Assembly: GCA_016235805.1 (NCBI GenBank)
Contig: JACRIY010000051.1
Coordinates: 1 to 49,087, forward strand
DNA length: 49,087 bases
Source of the DNA: Rhodocyclales bacterium
GTDB taxonomy: Bacteria > Pseudomonadota > Gammaproteobacteria > Burkholderiales > Rhodocyclaceae
Direction: 5' to 3'
The notes under the pieces were generated by a model. That model saw only the letters and a list, made by a program, of their open reading frames with translations, searched no databases and was not told where the DNA came from. The first letter of the stretch is position 1; the number at the start of each line of letters is the position of its first letter. The translations under genes were made by a program, and so were the position numbers. Shown here piece after piece: positions 9,774 through 17,611 of this stretch.

Positions 9774-10463
9774 TCACCGCCCGATGAACACCACCCCGCG
9801 GCTTTTCCCGGAGTCCGTGTCGGTGGTGTTCATGGCGCCCAGCAGATCGGCGAGCGAGATCCACACCGGCGGATATTTGAACTTTGCGACGTCGAGCAGC
9901 AGCACGGAATCGCTGGCTTCGTCGTAGGCCGCGAGCGGCGACAGATGGCCTTCGCCGGCCTGGCCGAGCGGCTTGCGGCTGTAGTTGACGATGATGCGGT
10001 GCTTGGGATCGGCCAGCGCCGAGCGCACCAGGTCGCGCAGCCAGTCGAGGTCCATCTGATCCGCGTAGTAGGCGCTCGCCCGCACGCCCAGCGTGTTGAG
10101 GTAGGCCGCGAGCTCGGCCAGCGTCATGCCGTTCTTCGCGATCTGGTCGCGCGACTTGATGCGTTGCGTGCCGGCCGTGAAGATGTTGTCCTGGGTGAAG
10201 AAGCCGTAGGGCTGCAGGGTGCCGACAGCCGGCCGCGGCAGGTCGAGGCTGTTCAGCACCGCCGCGATGCTTGCCGGCCCGCAGAAGGCCAGATTCTGCT
10301 GGCTCTCGACATAGGGCTGGACGAGGAAGAACTGCTGCTTGTACTTGGCCGCGACCAGGCGTTCGGCGCCGAGCGGGGTGTTGAGATAGACGAGGTCCGC
10401 CGCCCACGCCGGTAGCGTCAGCAGCAGTGCGCAGCAGAGGGCGGTGAGGAGGCGTTTCGTCAT
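9774..10463 (-). CDS. exported phytochelatin synthase-like protein
   Basis: A 229-residue protein with a signal peptide (about 1-21) and the bacterial phytochelatin synthase / primitive C39-peptidase fold. The catalytic triad is visible as Cys61 (AFCGPAS), His173 (EGHLSPL) and Asp191 (LLLDVAKFKYPPVW). Bacterial members of this family mainly cleave glycine from glutathione to give gamma-Glu-Cys; some make short phytochelatins. With a signal peptide it would act on periplasmic glutathione or conjugates. A role in sulfur recovery or metal tolerance is inference. A small hairpin (TGACGC/GCGTCA, 9760-9776) overlaps its stop but has no T-run. Confidence 0.85.
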   Translation of the reverse strand: MTKRLLTALCCALLLTLPAWAADLVYLNTPLGAERLVAAKYKQQFFLVQPYVESQQNLAFCGPASIAAVLNSLDLPRPAVGTLQPYGFFTQDNIFTAGTQRIKSRDQIAKNGMTLAELAAYLNTLGVRASAYYADQMDLDWLRDLVRSALADPKHRIIVNYSRKPLGQAGEGHLSPLAAYDEASDSVLLLDVAKFKYPPVWISLADLLGAMNTTDTDSGKSRGVVFIGR

Positions 10464-10706
10464 GGCGGGGGTCTTGCGCGAATGGCTATCTTACGCTCGG
10501 AGTGACAGTCGAGGCACTCGTCGAGCGTCATAGCGGAGATCGTCTGTCATCGATGGCATTCCTCGCAGCCGTGACCTTGTACGCCGCTGCTCACCCGTTG
10601 CAGCGATGTCTTGCTAAAACAACCAGATGGTTCATCTCCGGTGGCGGCGCAGCAGAGCGGGCACACAACTTGTATTGCGTCCGGTAGCCCCCATCTGGAA
10701 GGAATC

Positions 10707-11051
10707 ATGAACAAATCGAACAAGCGCGAGAACGACGTACCCAAGACCCGGTACACGGTCTTTCTCGCCGAACACCATAAAGACCAGATCGCGAAACTCG
10801 CGAAGACCTATCGCATCACGCGCGGTGAAGTGGTCGAGGTCATGCTCGATCAGGCGAACCTCGGTCACTTCGCTCCCCACTTCGAGACCAAGCGTAAATC
10901 GAAGGAAGTTGTGCGCGTCACCCAGTCCTCGGTCATCAAGAAATTCAAAGGCGCCACGCCGGAACAACTGGCGGAAATCGCCAAGATTCTCGACCGCGGC
11001 AAGCCCAATCATCTAAGCATCGCGCAAGCGCCGAGACGCGCTGCAGTTTAG
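10707..11051 (+). CDS. small hypothetical protein
   Basis: A 114-residue basic protein, mostly helical by composition, starting at the ATG at 10707 behind an AAGGA site. The N-terminal region (KTRYTVFLAEHHKDQIAKLAKTYRI, then TRGEVVEVMLDQA) resembles a ribbon-helix-helix or short DNA-binding layout, followed by a lysine-rich segment. I do not recognise a named family. It could be a small regulator; no partner gene overlaps it. The earlier in-frame start would add 32 residues without a ribosome-binding site. Confidence 0.65.
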   Translation: MNKSNKRENDVPKTRYTVFLAEHHKDQIAKLAKTYRITRGEVVEVMLDQANLGHFAPHFETKRKSKEVVRVTQSSVIKKFKGATPEQLAEIAKILDRGKPNHLSIAQAPRRAAV

Positions 11052-11161
11052 TCCGACATCGTCGACCGCTTCGCGCCGGACGGCCTCGGCGGATCGAGAA
11101 ATGTCATGGGCATGGGTGATGCGAAAGCGTCAGGACGCTTCTCCGAGCGGGAAATCGAACG

Positions 11162-11187
11162 TATATCCATAGAAATATTTATTCGTT
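11162..11187 (+). promoter_or_regulatory. weak CysB-type element, site F
   Basis: TATA-N15-ATTCGTT, a two-mismatch version of the CATA-N15-CTTCGTT element, about 83 nt upstream of the sigma-54 activator. The surrounding DNA (GTATATCC through ATATTTATTCG) is unusually AT-rich for this window. Confidence 0.35.
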
Positions 11188-11269
11188 CTTGAGCGTCAGC
11201 AAACCCGCTAGTCTTCCGTCATCCGCCGGTTGGATGACGTCTGTCCTTACTTGAAGCGAGCATGCCGCC

Positions 11270-12379
11270 ATGAGCCATCTTTCCAGCTTGAAACTACTGA
11301 CCCTGCCGAATGCGGGAGAGCAGTCACTGTCGATCCGGGCAAAGGCAATGACTTTCAGCGCGCAGCGGTCGCTGGCGCTGCTGGCCTATCTTGAACGCGT
11401 CGCGCCGACTGAGGCGACCGTACTCATCGTCGGCGAAACCGGTACCGGCAAGGAACTCGTGGCGCGCTTCATTCACGAGCACAGCGGACGTAGCGGTCCC
11501 TTCGTTGCCGTGAATTGCGGGGCCTTCAGCGAGAACCTGATCGAGGCCGAACTCTTCGGCCACGAGGCGGGCGCCTACACCGGCGCCCAGCAGGCGCGGC
11601 AAGGCTGGTTCGAGGCGGCCAACGGCGGCACTCTGTTTCTCGACGAGGTCGGCGACATGCCGCTGCCATTGCAGGGCAAGCTGTTGCGCGTCCTGCAGGA
11701 GCGCTGCGTCGTGCGCCTCGGTTCGCGCAAGTCGACGCCCATCGACGTGCGGCTGGTCGCCGCTACGAACGTCGATTTGGTGCGTGCCGTCGACAATGAG
11801 CACTTCCGGCGCGATCTCTACTACCGCATAAATGTTGCCCCGGTCGACCTGCCGCCCCTGCGCGACAGGCGCGAGGAAATCATGCCCCTGGCTGAGCACT
11901 TCGTCGCCGTGTATGCCAGGAAGCTCGGGATTGCCGGCGACGTCGGCATCACGTCGGCGGCTGAACGGCGGCTGCTGACCTACGACTGGCCGGGCAATAT
12001 CCGTGAACTCGAGAACGTGATCCACTTTGCCGTCATCATGTCGCGCGACAATCAGGTCGACGCCGGAGATTTGCGGCTGCCTGCTGCTTCGGTCGACGGC
12101 GGCCCTTGCTTCGGCAGCGGCTGCGAGGATCAGTTGGCCGCGGTGTTGCGCAAGATGCTGGCGGCGGAAATCGACGTCCTTTACGAGAGCGTCGAACGCG
12201 TCCTGGTGACGACCGCCTTCGAGCATTGCCGTGGCAACCAGGTACGCACCGCCAAGCAGCTCGGTATTTCGCGCAACATCCTGCGTGCCCAACTGAAGCG
12301 GTTCGGCCTACTCGGCGGGAGCGGCGAGACGTTGGAGGACGCAACCGAAGTCGGCGACGTCTCGGTGCTGTCGGTCTAG
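11270..12379 (+). CDS. sigma-54-dependent activator without N-terminal sensory domain (SfnR-like)
   Basis: A 369-residue bacterial enhancer-binding protein. The AAA+ domain starts almost at the N-terminus: Walker A GETGTGKE (55-62), the sigma-54 contact loop GAYTGA (101-106, a Tyr variant of GAFTGA), Walker [11 protein letters not shown] (119-128), the arginine-finger region and a C-terminal Fis-type helix-turn-helix ([20 protein letters not shown]). Only about 25 residues precede the domain, so there is no receiver, PAS or GAF input. This layout and the opening SIRAKAM resemble SfnR, an activator of organosulfur (dimethyl sulfone) genes in pseudomonads; that link is from memory. Activity would then be set by its own expression. 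It is the only sigma-54 activator here and a candidate for the five sigma-54 promoters found. Confidence 0.88.
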   Translation: MSHLSSLKLLTLPNAGEQSLSIRAKAMTFSAQRSLALLAYLERVAPTEATVLIVGETGTGKELVARFIHEHSGRSGPFVAVNCGAFSENLIEAELFGHEAGAYTGAQQARQGWFEAANGGTLFLDEVGDMPLPLQGKLLRVLQERCVVRLGSRKSTPIDVRLVAATNVDLVRAVDNEHFRRDLYYRINVAPVDLPPLRDRREEIMPLAEHFVAVYARKLGIAGDVGITSAAERRLLTYDWPGNIRELENVIHFAVIMSRDNQVDAGDLRLPAASVDGGPCFGSGCEDQLAAVLRKMLAAEIDVLYESVERVLVTTAFEHCRGNQVRTAKQLGISRNILRAQLKRFGLLGGSGETLEDATEVGDVSVLSV

Positions 12380-12804
12380 AGGAGCTGATCGCCGCCGGCG
12401 ACGCCGATCTTGGTCAAGCCGCGGCGCTGTACTTCAGCAAGCACATAAGCCACCGCCTTGTAGGCGACGCTCTTGTTGGGGCGCACATGCAGTTCCGGCT
12501 GCACCGGCTGGGCCGCTGCCGCCTGAAGCCGAGACCCCAGCTCGGTTTGGCTCGCCACGGCTTCACCGTTCCAGCGGATGCTGCCGCCGGCGTCGATGTC
12601 GATTCTCACCACTTCAGGTTTGACCAAGGGCGGCGGCGGGTTGCCGGCCGGCATGTTGAGATTGACCGAATGCAGTTGGATCGGGATGGTGATGATCAGC
12701 ATGATCAGCAACACCAGCATGACGTCGATCAGCGGCGTCGTGTTGATCTCCGCCATCACTTCCGGCTCGCCTCCGGCGTTGCCGCTCCCTATGTGCATAC
12801 CCAT
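12376..12804 (-). CDS. exbD: ExbD/TolR family protein (copy 2)
   Basis: A 142-residue single-span protein with the ExbD hallmark [23 protein letters not shown] (the Asp in the membrane span carries protons) and a periplasmic C-terminal domain. It is one of two ExbD genes in tandem behind exbB. Its 3' end overlaps the activator gene at 11270-12379 by 4 nt tail to tail. It powers TonB through the proton gradient. Confidence 0.92.
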   Translation of the reverse strand: MGMHIGSGNAGGEPEVMAEINTTPLIDVMLVLLIMLIITIPIQLHSVNLNMPAGNPPPPLVKPEVVRIDIDAGGSIRWNGEAVASQTELGSRLQAAAAQPVQPELHVRPNKSVAYKAVAYVLAEVQRRGLTKIGVAGGDQLL

Positions 12805-12815
12805 GTCGTGTCCTT

Positions 12816-13241
12816 CTAGCCGCGCGGCGGCGGTTCGGTGATGAAGCCGATCTTGACGATGCCGGCGCGCTGGCAGGCCAGGATTACGCGCCCGACGTGC
12901 TCGTAAGGCGCCGCGCCGTCGCCGCGGATATGAATCTCGGGCTGGGGGGCGACGACCGCGATCTTCTTCAAGCGTAGGACGAGTTGCTCGTTACCGCCGA
13001 TGCGCTGCTCGTTCCAGTAAACCCCGCCGTCTTTGGTCACCGAGAGTTCGATGTTTTCCGGTTTGGTCTGGCGCGGTTGATTGCTTTCTTTGGGCAGGTC
13101 GACGGGAACCGTGTGCGTGACCACCGGAATGGTGATCAGGAAAATAATCAGCAGCACCAGCATGACGTCGACCAGCGGTGTCGTATTGATGGCGGAGACG
13201 ACTTCGTCCTCGTCGCCGTCTTGTCCGATTGCGAAGGCCAT
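12816..13241 (-). CDS. exbD: ExbD/TolR family protein (copy 1)
   Basis: A 141-residue paralogue of the next gene, with [24 protein letters not shown] as its membrane span including the conserved Asp. The gene starts 3 nt after exbB ends. Tandem exbD pairs occur in dedicated TonB systems. The two copies diverge in their periplasmic domains, so they may form a mixed ExbD dimer; this is inference. Confidence 0.92.
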   Translation of the reverse strand: MAFAIGQDGDEDEVVSAINTTPLVDVMLVLLIIFLITIPVVTHTVPVDLPKESNQPRQTKPENIELSVTKDGGVYWNEQRIGGNEQLVLRLKKIAVVAPQPEIHIRGDGAAPYEHVGRVILACQRAGIVKIGFITEPPPRG

Positions 13242-13244
13242 GGC

Positions 13245-14045
13245 TCAACTGGCGAAGGCGGAGGCGACGATCTTCACCGGCGACTTCCTGATCTGGGCGG
13301 AAGCCGCCGCGTTCGCCGCGTCGCCGAGAATGACGCCGTGAAGGTCGATGCCGAAGGCGCGCACAGTTTCCAGCGCCGCCTTGTTGCGGCGGACCAGCCA
13401 GTTGTAGCCGAGCACGGCCGGCACCGCGACGGCGAGGCCGATGGCGGTCATGATCAGCGCCTCGCCGACGGGGCCGGCGACCTTGTCGATGGAAGCCTGG
13501 CCGGCGATGCCGATGGCCGTCAGCGCATGGTAGATGCCCCACACCGTGCCGAACAGCCCGACGAAGGGTGCCGTCGAGCCGACGGTGGCAAGGAAGGCCA
13601 AGCCGTCCTGGAGACGGCTCTGGATGTTCTCGATGGAGCGCTGGATCGACTGGGTGATCCAGGTGTTGAAGTCGATGTGGCCGAGCAGGCCGCGGTGGTT
13701 GGTGGTCGCGTCCTCGGCCGACTTGGCGATGAAATGGAAAGGACTGTCCTGCTCCAAAGTCTCGATGGCCTGGCGCACGCCGCCGGCGGTCCAGAAGCTG
13801 TCGTTGGCGGCCTTGGCCTGGCGTCCGAGTTTCAACTGCTCGTAGAGCTTGGTGAAAATGATGTACCAACTACCGATGGACATCGCCAGCAGGATGCCGA
13901 GGGTGCCCTTGGCGACGAAGTCGCCGCCTTGCCACAGGGCTTCGAGTCCGTAGGGATTGTCCACGGTTTGCGCCGCGACGGGAGCGGCGGCGGCAGCCAG
14001 CAAGACGGCGAGAATGGTTCTGGTACGAGGGGTGACGATCATCAT
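13245..14045 (-). CDS. exbB: ExbB/MotA/TolQ proton channel family protein
   Basis: A 266-residue protein with a cleavable signal-like N-terminus (ending PVAAQ), then three membrane segments. The conserved cytoplasmic/TM block is LATVGSTAPFVGLFGTVWGIYHAL, followed by GEALIMTAIGLAVAVPAVLGYNW. It forms the proton channel complex with the two ExbD proteins and drives TonB. It lies 32 nt downstream of tonB. Confidence 0.94.
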   Translation of the reverse strand: MMIVTPRTRTILAVLLAAAAAPVAAQTVDNPYGLEALWQGGDFVAKGTLGILLAMSIGSWYIIFTKLYEQLKLGRQAKAANDSFWTAGGVRQAIETLEQDSPFHFIAKSAEDATTNHRGLLGHIDFNTWITQSIQRSIENIQSRLQDGLAFLATVGSTAPFVGLFGTVWGIYHALTAIGIAGQASIDKVAGPVGEALIMTAIGLAVAVPAVLGYNWLVRRNKAALETVRAFGIDLHGVILGDAANAAASAQIRKSPVKIVASAFAS

Positions 14046-14077
14046 GTTCTCCGGGGGGAATGGGGGTGTTCGAAAGC

Positions 14078-14704
14078 CTAGTTTTCGAGCCTGAAGACGA
14101 AGGGAACGTGCACCTTCACCGCACGGCCTTGCCCGACGCAGCGGAACTGGGTCACGGCACTGCTTGCCGCGTTGTTGAATATCTTGTTGCTCGACCTGAG
14201 CACCGCGACGTCGGCAACCTCGCCGCTGGGCGTGACGGTGAACTCGATCAGCACTTCGCCGGAAAGTCCCATCCGGTTCGCCTGAGGCGGGTAAGGCGTC
14301 CTGCTGCGGACTTCCTGGTGATTAGGGCAGGCCACGCCGACGTTAACCACCGTCGGGCGCGGCGCTTCGACGACCGCGGGCGCTGGCGGCGCCGGCGGCG
14401 GCGCTTGTGTCGTCGCGGTGACGGCGGCGAGCGGCGGCGGCGTTGCGACGACGATTTCCGGCGGCGGCGCGAAGGTCGGCGGTGGTGTCGCCGCTTTCGG
14501 CGGCGGCAGCGACTTCGGCGGTGGTGGCGGCAACACTTTGACTTCCTCGATGATGCTGACTTCAAGTGGCTTCTTGAAGACCTCGACCACCTTGCGCGCG
14601 AGTCCGTTGACCAAGGCGTACACGACGACGACATGGATCAGAATCACCGAGCCGATGCCGACGAAGTGGCGGCGTGGGTCTCTTTGCTGCTGGGCGTAAT
14701 TCAT
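14078..14704 (-). CDS. tonB: TonB energy transducer
   Basis: A 208-residue protein with one N-terminal membrane anchor (GIGSVILIHVVVVYALVNGL), a proline-rich spacer (PPPPPKSLPPPK onwards) and a C-terminal TonB domain (YPPQANRMGLSGEVLIEFTV, then SGEVADVAVLRSS). I chose the ATG at 14704; a TTG three codons upstream is also possible. It transfers the ExbBD proton energy to outer-membrane receptors, most likely the one at 18337-21093. The C-terminal domain contains two Cys (CPNHQ and FRC) that could form a disulfide. Confidence 0.92.
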   Translation of the reverse strand: MNYAQQQRDPRRHFVGIGSVILIHVVVVYALVNGLARKVVEVFKKPLEVSIIEEVKVLPPPPPKSLPPPKAATPPPTFAPPPEIVVATPPPLAAVTATTQAPPPAPPAPAVVEAPRPTVVNVGVACPNHQEVRSRTPYPPQANRMGLSGEVLIEFTVTPSGEVADVAVLRSSNKIFNNAASSAVTQFRCVGQGRAVKVHVPFVFRLEN

Positions 14705-14746
14705 CGGCGACAAATCCGTTCGGCGAGTTTCCGGGTCAGTCGGCTA

Positions 14747-15277
14747 TCACAGCCGGCTTTGAATCTTCTCGATTCCCGCCAGCGCGCAGGCCTCGTCCTT
14801 CTCGCTGCCGCGCGCGCCGCCGACGCCGATGGCGCCGATCACTTCGTTATTGACCTTGAGCAGGACACCGCCGGCACGGGCGTTGTAGTTCGTGTTGGCC
14901 GCCAGCTTGTCGGCGAGTTCCTTGTCGGTCTTGGCCTGTTCGCCGAGCTGGCTGGACGCGGTCTTGAACGTCAGCGCCGTCACCGCCTTGTTGGTGCTCG
15001 ACTGCACGCCGCGCGGCGAAGCGCCGTCGGTTGCCAGCAGCACCTTCAGCACGCCGGCCGAGTCGACGACGCTGACGCCGATTTTCTGTTCCAGCCCCTT
15101 GCAGGTGTCGACGGCGACGCGCGCCGCCTCAAGCGCCAGTTCCAGCGCGGGGCCGCGGGCGGCCGGCACCGGAGTGCGCGCGGCAGGCGCGGCGTCGACG
15201 GAAGTCTGCGCCGCGGCGATCTGGGGTAGGGAAATGGCGGAGAGAGCGAGCGTGGCGGTGAGTACGATCTGCTTCAT
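14747..15277 (-). CDS. exported GlcG/HbpS family protein
   Basis: A 176-residue protein with a signal peptide (about 1-22, QIAAA-QT) and a GlcG/HbpS domain (ALEAARVAVDTCKGLEQKIGVSVVDSAG ... NARAGGVLLKVNNEVIGAIGVGG). Family members bind haem or other tetrapyrroles/cofactors and oligomerise. I chose the ATG at 15277 over the one further upstream because it opens the signal peptide. It is co-oriented between the molbindin and tonB genes, so it probably acts as a periplasmic carrier for the TonB-dependent substrate. Confidence 0.82.
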   Translation of the reverse strand: MKQIVLTATLALSAISLPQIAAAQTSVDAAPAARTPVPAARGPALELALEAARVAVDTCKGLEQKIGVSVVDSAGVLKVLLATDGASPRGVQSSTNKAVTALTFKTASSQLGEQAKTDKELADKLAANTNYNARAGGVLLKVNNEVIGAIGVGGARGSEKDEACALAGIEKIQSRL

Positions 15278-15320
15278 GGGGATTCCTTGATGATGTTCAG
15301 CGGTTGAGGGGAACGGCGGT

Positions 15321-15536
15321 TCACAGCTTGGCAATCGAAACCTCGGTCGACTTCACCAGAGCCAGCACTTCCGTTCCGACCTGGAGATCGAGATCTTTCA
15401 CCGAACGGGTGGTGATGACGGAAGTGACGATGCCGAACGGCGTTTCGACATCGACCTCGGAGACGACCGGCCCGAGGATGATTTCCTTGATGGTTCCCTG
15501 GAACTGGTTGCGGGCATTGATTGCGACGACGGACAT
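15321..15536 (-). CDS. mop: molbindin (Mop/TOBE-domain molybdate-binding protein)
   Basis: A 71-residue single TOBE (Mop) domain: SARNQFQG-like opening (INARNQFQGTIKEI), then VVSEVDVETPFGIVTSVITTRSVKDLDL and the closing VLALVKSTEVSIA. Such proteins assemble into hexamers that store molybdate or tungstate in the cytoplasm. An AGGAG site precedes the ATG at 15536, and a 10-bp inverted repeat lies 34 nt further upstream. No modABC genes are nearby. Its position at the head of the tonB/exb genes is unusual and suggests that oxyanion homeostasis is linked to the uptake system. Confidence 0.9.
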   Translation of the reverse strand: MSVVAINARNQFQGTIKEIILGPVVSEVDVETPFGIVTSVITTRSVKDLDLQVGTEVLALVKSTEVSIAKL

Positions 15537-15569
15537 ATGGACTCCTGAAATGATTGCGAAGCGCCGGCC

Positions 15570-15595
15570 GGCGCGATAGCCAAATCTATCGCGCC
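15570..15595. promoter_or_regulatory. inverted repeat upstream of molbindin gene
   Basis: GGCGCGATAG and CTATCGCGCC form perfect 10-bp arms around a 6-nt CCAAAT centre, 34 nt upstream of the mop start codon. This could be an operator (a ModE-type regulator would make sense for mop) or a leader hairpin. The half-site is not a clear match to the E. coli ModE box. Confidence 0.45.
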
Positions 15596-15632
15596 ATCGC
15601 TTCACCGCCAACGAAGATGTCGTTACATGGGT

Positions 15633-15649
15633 ATACGCAAAATGCGTAT
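15633..15649. promoter_or_regulatory. ATACGCA-AAA-TGCGTAT palindrome
   Basis: Perfect 7-bp arms around AAA, about 97 nt upstream of mop and 268 nt upstream of the divergent promoter. The AT-rich setting suggests an operator for the mop-tonB-exb transcription unit. The regulator is unknown. Confidence 0.4.
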
Positions 15650-15790
15650 GTGCTATGGCGGTGCGACCTACCGCTTTAGCAGCTTCCGTACCAAATGCCG
15701 CGAACAAGCAAGGTGCTTGCGAAACGGACGTCGATGCCGGATTGACCGGGAGGAAGTTGACTGCCTGGCAACACTTCCACGCCGCGAGTT

Positions 15791-15807
15791 GTTGCTGCGG
15801 CAGCAAC
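15791..15807. promoter_or_regulatory. candidate upstream activator site, best copy
   Basis: A perfect dyad, GTTGCTGC-G-GCAGCAAC, 110 nt upstream of the sigma-54 promoter at 15917. Related sequences (GTTGC-N5-CAGCARC) lie upstream of the other four sigma-54 promoters of the window, so this looks like the binding site of one shared enhancer-binding protein. Confidence 0.5.
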
Positions 15808-15916
15808 CCGGGGTCGTTGCACGAGCGACGTGAGACTGTGCGTGAGCCGGCCGCTTTTTCTTTTACTTCCCTGAGTTACGGTCACTCGCGCGCATCGAGA
15901 ACCGGCGCCAGCCTGC

Positions 15917-15933
15917 TTGGCATGATCGGTGCG
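15917..15933 (+). promoter_or_regulatory. sigma-54 (-24/-12) promoter
   Basis: TTGGCATG-ATCG-GTGC: the -24 block is TGGCATG, and the GC of the -12 block has the exact 10-nt spacing from the GG. Two positions differ from the consensus (C to T, T to G). Predicted start is about 48 nt before the ATG at 15992. It would drive the membrane protein/cytochrome lipoprotein operon. Confidence 0.55.
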
Positions 15934-15991
15934 TAGACCGCCCCATCATCGCTTGCCAACATTGCCTCTCACCTTTCAGGAAGGAATCTTC

Positions 15992-16486
15992 ATGTCCGCA
16001 ATCCTCGAACTTGCCCAAGGAATCCAGAATTCCGAAATCGGTACGGCGCTTGCCGAATCGACTATTGCATTCCCGATTATCGAAGGCATCCACTTGCTTG
16101 GCCTTTCCATTTCGGTCGGGCTGATATTTCTCACCGACCTGCGCCTGATCGGTGTGCTGTTGCGCCGTGTGCCGATCATCGATGTGCTGCATCATCTGCG
16201 TCCCTGGGTGCTCAGCGGCTTTGCCGTCACCTTCATCTCCGGCTTCCTGCTGTTCTGGTCGGAGGCTGCCACGGTCATCGTCAGCCCGGCGTTTTCGGTG
16301 AAGTTTCTGTTCATTCTCCTGGGCGGACTCAATGCGCTGTATTTCGAATTCAAGCTGGCGCGCCTGACCGCCGTCGTCGAAAACCACGAGGTGGTGCCGG
16401 TGGGGGTCAAGTACGCGGGGATCGCGTCCATCGGCCTGTGGACTCTGGTCATCATCGCCGGCCGTCTGATTCCCTACCTGCCCTGA
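15992..16486 (+). CDS. four-span membrane protein, DUF6644-like (copy 1)
   Basis: A 164-residue inner-membrane protein with about four hydrophobic spans. It shares a layout with the next gene: an N-terminal LExxxxIQNSxIGxxxAxS stretch, then a first span with a conserved His (IIEGIHLLGLSISVGLIFLTDLRLIG), W-LSGF-SG in span 2, and a short C-terminal span. I associate it with the DUF6644 group of unknown function, from memory. The conserved His could ligate haem b, which would fit the cytochromes encoded downstream. It is the first gene of the operon, 42 nt before copy 2, with an AAGGAA ribosome-binding site. Confidence 0.78.
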   Translation: MSAILELAQGIQNSEIGTALAESTIAFPIIEGIHLLGLSISVGLIFLTDLRLIGVLLRRVPIIDVLHHLRPWVLSGFAVTFISGFLLFWSEAATVIVSPAFSVKFLFILLGGLNALYFEFKLARLTAVVENHEVVPVGVKYAGIASIGLWTLVIIAGRLIPYLP

Positions 16487-16527
16487 AACGCGGCATCCAT
16501 CGCCCCGACACTATTTGAGGAACCATC

Positions 16528-17004
16528 ATGTCAGCAACGCTAGAAGTATTGAATACGCTCCAGAACAGCTTCATCGGCCAGAGCGTCGCCAAGTCGAACC
16601 ACCTGGTCGGCGCCACCTTCCAGGTGTTTCACGTCCTCGGTTTCATTGTCCTCCTGGCCTCCGTCGTACTCGTCAATCTGCGCCTGCTCGGTTACGGACT
16701 GCGCGGCCAGACGGCGCCGCAGATCGCCGCGGAAACGAACCGGCTGATCTGGCTCGGCTTCGGCTTCGCCGTGGTCAGCGGTACCGCCATGTTCTTCTCG
16801 GCGGTCGAGTTGTACTACTTCAATCCGGCATTCAAGCTCAAGATCGCAGTGCTGCTTGCCGCGGCGGTGTTGCAACTCACCTTGTTCCGCAAGGTGACGG
16901 CGACCGACACGCCCAATCCGGCGCTGGTCAAGGTGTCGGTCCTGCTCTCTATTGTTCTTTGGTTCGGCGTTGGCCTCGCCGGTCGTGCCATCGGCTACGT
17001 TTGA
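16528..17004 (+). CDS. four-span membrane protein, DUF6644-like (copy 2)
   Basis: A 158-residue paralogue of the preceding protein, with the same N-terminal motif (LEVLNTLQNSFIGQSVAKS), a His in span 1 (FQVFHVLGFIVLLASVVLVNLRLLG) and W-L-GFGFAVVSGTAMFF in span 2. Two related 4-span proteins side by side suggest a heteromeric inner-membrane unit. The function is unknown; electron transfer to the lipoprotein cytochromes encoded next is a guess from context. Confidence 0.78.
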   Translation: MSATLEVLNTLQNSFIGQSVAKSNHLVGATFQVFHVLGFIVLLASVVLVNLRLLGYGLRGQTAPQIAAETNRLIWLGFGFAVVSGTAMFFSAVELYYFNPAFKLKIAVLLAAAVLQLTLFRKVTATDTPNPALVKVSVLLSIVLWFGVGLAGRAIGYV

Positions 17005-17021
17005 ACAGATACCGTTACGTT

Positions 17022-17606
17022 ATGCGGTATCTTCTTCTTGCGATCATCGTACTGGGCCTCGCCGGTTGCGGCCAACCTTCCGGGCAAGCCTTCTCGTCCT
17101 TCAAGCCGACGACTACATTCCAAGACATCATGGTCGCCGTGGTGGACCCGGCGGCCGACCAGATTTGGAATTCAGTGTCAACGGAAATCACCAAGGCGGG
17201 AGTGAATGAAAAGCAGCCGCGTACCGACGCGGAATGGCTGGCCGTCAGGCATCAGGCTGTGACGCTGATCGAGGCCGCGAATCTATTGCTGATTGACGGC
17301 CGTCAACTGGTGGCTCTCGGCAAGACGCTGGACAACAAGGCCGGCTACCTGAATCCGGAAGACATCCGCAAGTCCATCGACGGCACGCGGCCGGCCTACG
17401 TCTTGCGTGTGCATGAGTTTCACGATGCCGCGGCCCTGGCGCTGGCCGCCATCGACGCCAGGAAGCCGGAAGCGCTGATCGAGGCCGGCGCCCGCATCCA
17501 GCAAGCCTGCGAGCATTGCCATCTCCAATACTGGTATCCCAACGGCGGCCCGCCGCCGGTGGCTGACTTGAAGGGCAAGTCCGGCGCGGTCGGCAAGGTT
17601 CGCTGA
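17022..17606 (+). CDS. monohaem c-type lipoprotein (copy 1)
   Basis: A 194-residue lipoprotein (lipobox LAGC, Cys16) with one haem c motif, CEHCH (163-167), near the C-terminus. The N-terminal mature part contains IMVAVVDPAADQIWNSV, which recurs in the next gene as VMTTVTDPAAKQIFEAA, so the two are diverged paralogues. The C-terminal single CxxCH after a helical domain recalls cytochrome c'-like proteins. Anchored in the periplasm, it could receive electrons from the two membrane proteins upstream. I chose the ATG at 17022 because the lipobox follows at the right distance. Confidence 0.75.
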   Translation: MRYLLLAIIVLGLAGCGQPSGQAFSSFKPTTTFQDIMVAVVDPAADQIWNSVSTEITKAGVNEKQPRTDAEWLAVRHQAVTLIEAANLLLIDGRQLVALGKTLDNKAGYLNPEDIRKSIDGTRPAYVLRVHEFHDAAALALAAIDARKPEALIEAGARIQQACEHCHLQYWYPNGGPPPVADLKGKSGAVGKVR

Positions 17607-17611
17607 AGGCG

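Larger units (their letters stand above)
15537..15991. other. 455-nt divergent regulatory region
   Basis: No gene is convincing here; the short frames have no family signature. It holds two perfect inverted repeats near the molbindin gene (15570-15595 and 15633-15649), a perfect 17-bp dyad at 15791-15807 and a sigma-54-type promoter at 15917-15933 pointing right. Confidence 0.7.

Noticed and set aside
9760..9776. TGACGC/GCGTCA hairpin at the end of the phytochelatin synthase-like gene
   Set aside because: Short stem overlapping the stop codon and no T-run; not supportable as a terminator.
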